Shown here: positions 63,822 through 64,000 of the stretch, piece after piece
Layout: the number at the start of each line of letters is the position of its first letter
Position numbering within the stretch: position 1 is the stretch's first letter
From: Bolinopsis microptera
Taxonomy: Eukaryota; Ctenophora; Tentaculata; Lobata; Bolinopsidae
Length of the DNA: 64,000 bases
NCBI RefSeq assembly: GCF_026151205.1
Contig: NC_087083.1
Location: forward strand, 3,424,536 to 3,488,535
Direction: 5' to 3'
Program-made: the position numbers and the translations under genes
The notes under the pieces: model-generated
Told to the model about the DNA's origin: nothing
What the model saw: the letters and a program-made list of their open reading frames with translations, nothing else
Databases searched by the model: none

Positions 63822-64000
63822 GTAAGTGGTCGAGGAGTGGGATGGAACGTTACCATTGCCCCCGGCCCCTGAACCCCAAAAACCCTTGGAACCCCCAGAA
63901 ACCTTTGGAACCCCAAAACCCCCTGAATTTTTGGCGCCCCTAAAACACTTACCTATTTCTCAAAAAAGGTCAGGTCTTTTTTATGCGCCCCTATAGTTTA
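63822..64000. other. Start of the next NACHT-WD intron
   Basis: After the donor at 63822 the sequence is C- and A-rich with several cctttggaacccc repeats. No exon seen before the window ends. Confidence 0.5.

Overview
This is animal nuclear DNA, probably from an early-branching metazoan; a cnidarian is my best guess, not a demonstrated one. The evidence is spliceosomal introns whose reading phases match, non-LTR and LTR retrotransposons, tRNA-derived SINEs, TTAGGG-type repeats, a DUF4062-NACHT-WD40 gene and a NERD-helicase gene. The sequence is AT-rich and extraordinarily full of minisatellites. No tRNA or rRNA gene, CRISPR array or bacterial feature is visible.

Layout. (1) 2546-20947, minus strand: one leucine-rich-repeat (LRR) gene of at least 16 exons. 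It starts with a myristoylation-type N-terminus and ends in alternative last exons that occur as an A-B-A-B series because of a nearly perfect 3-kb tandem duplication (1381-7370). Most of its introns are minisatellites, and many of these arrays are tandem copies of the adjoining splice junction itself: exon end plus GT, or AG plus exon start. (2) 20948-24239: the divergent upstream region shared with the next gene. It holds a palindrome-bearing 45-bp repeat and a 5'-truncated LINE. (3) 24240 to beyond 64000, plus strand: a STAND-type NTPase gene (DUF4062, NACHT, WD repeats). Intron 1 is a 3.9-kb array of about 127 copies of a 31-bp unit with a CACGTG palindrome. Intron 3 is about 30 kb long and is stuffed with mobile DNA.

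Inside that 30-kb intron is a nest of elements. A 20.6-kb LTR retroelement (33020-53603, 1.2-kb LTRs, 5-bp TTCAT target duplication) has an AlkB-domain LINE inside one LTR and a decayed env-like region. Its interior was hit by a 7.6-kb DNA transposon (41674-49264, 22-bp inverted ends, 8-bp TTACCTTA duplication). That transposon carries two multi-exon genes I do not recognise, a MITE, a long hairpin, and a nested inverted-repeat block with a MULE-transposase remnant and an interstitial (CCCTAA)n tract. Downstream of the LTR element, still in the intron, are a frame-broken NERD nuclease/SF1 helicase gene, diverged exon-like repeats, a small foldback element and SINEs. The host gene then resumes with WD-repeat exons at 62536-63821.

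Exon boundaries were set by eye from GT/AG sites, reading phase and protein continuity. Phase agrees at nearly every join. The exceptions are stated in the entries.
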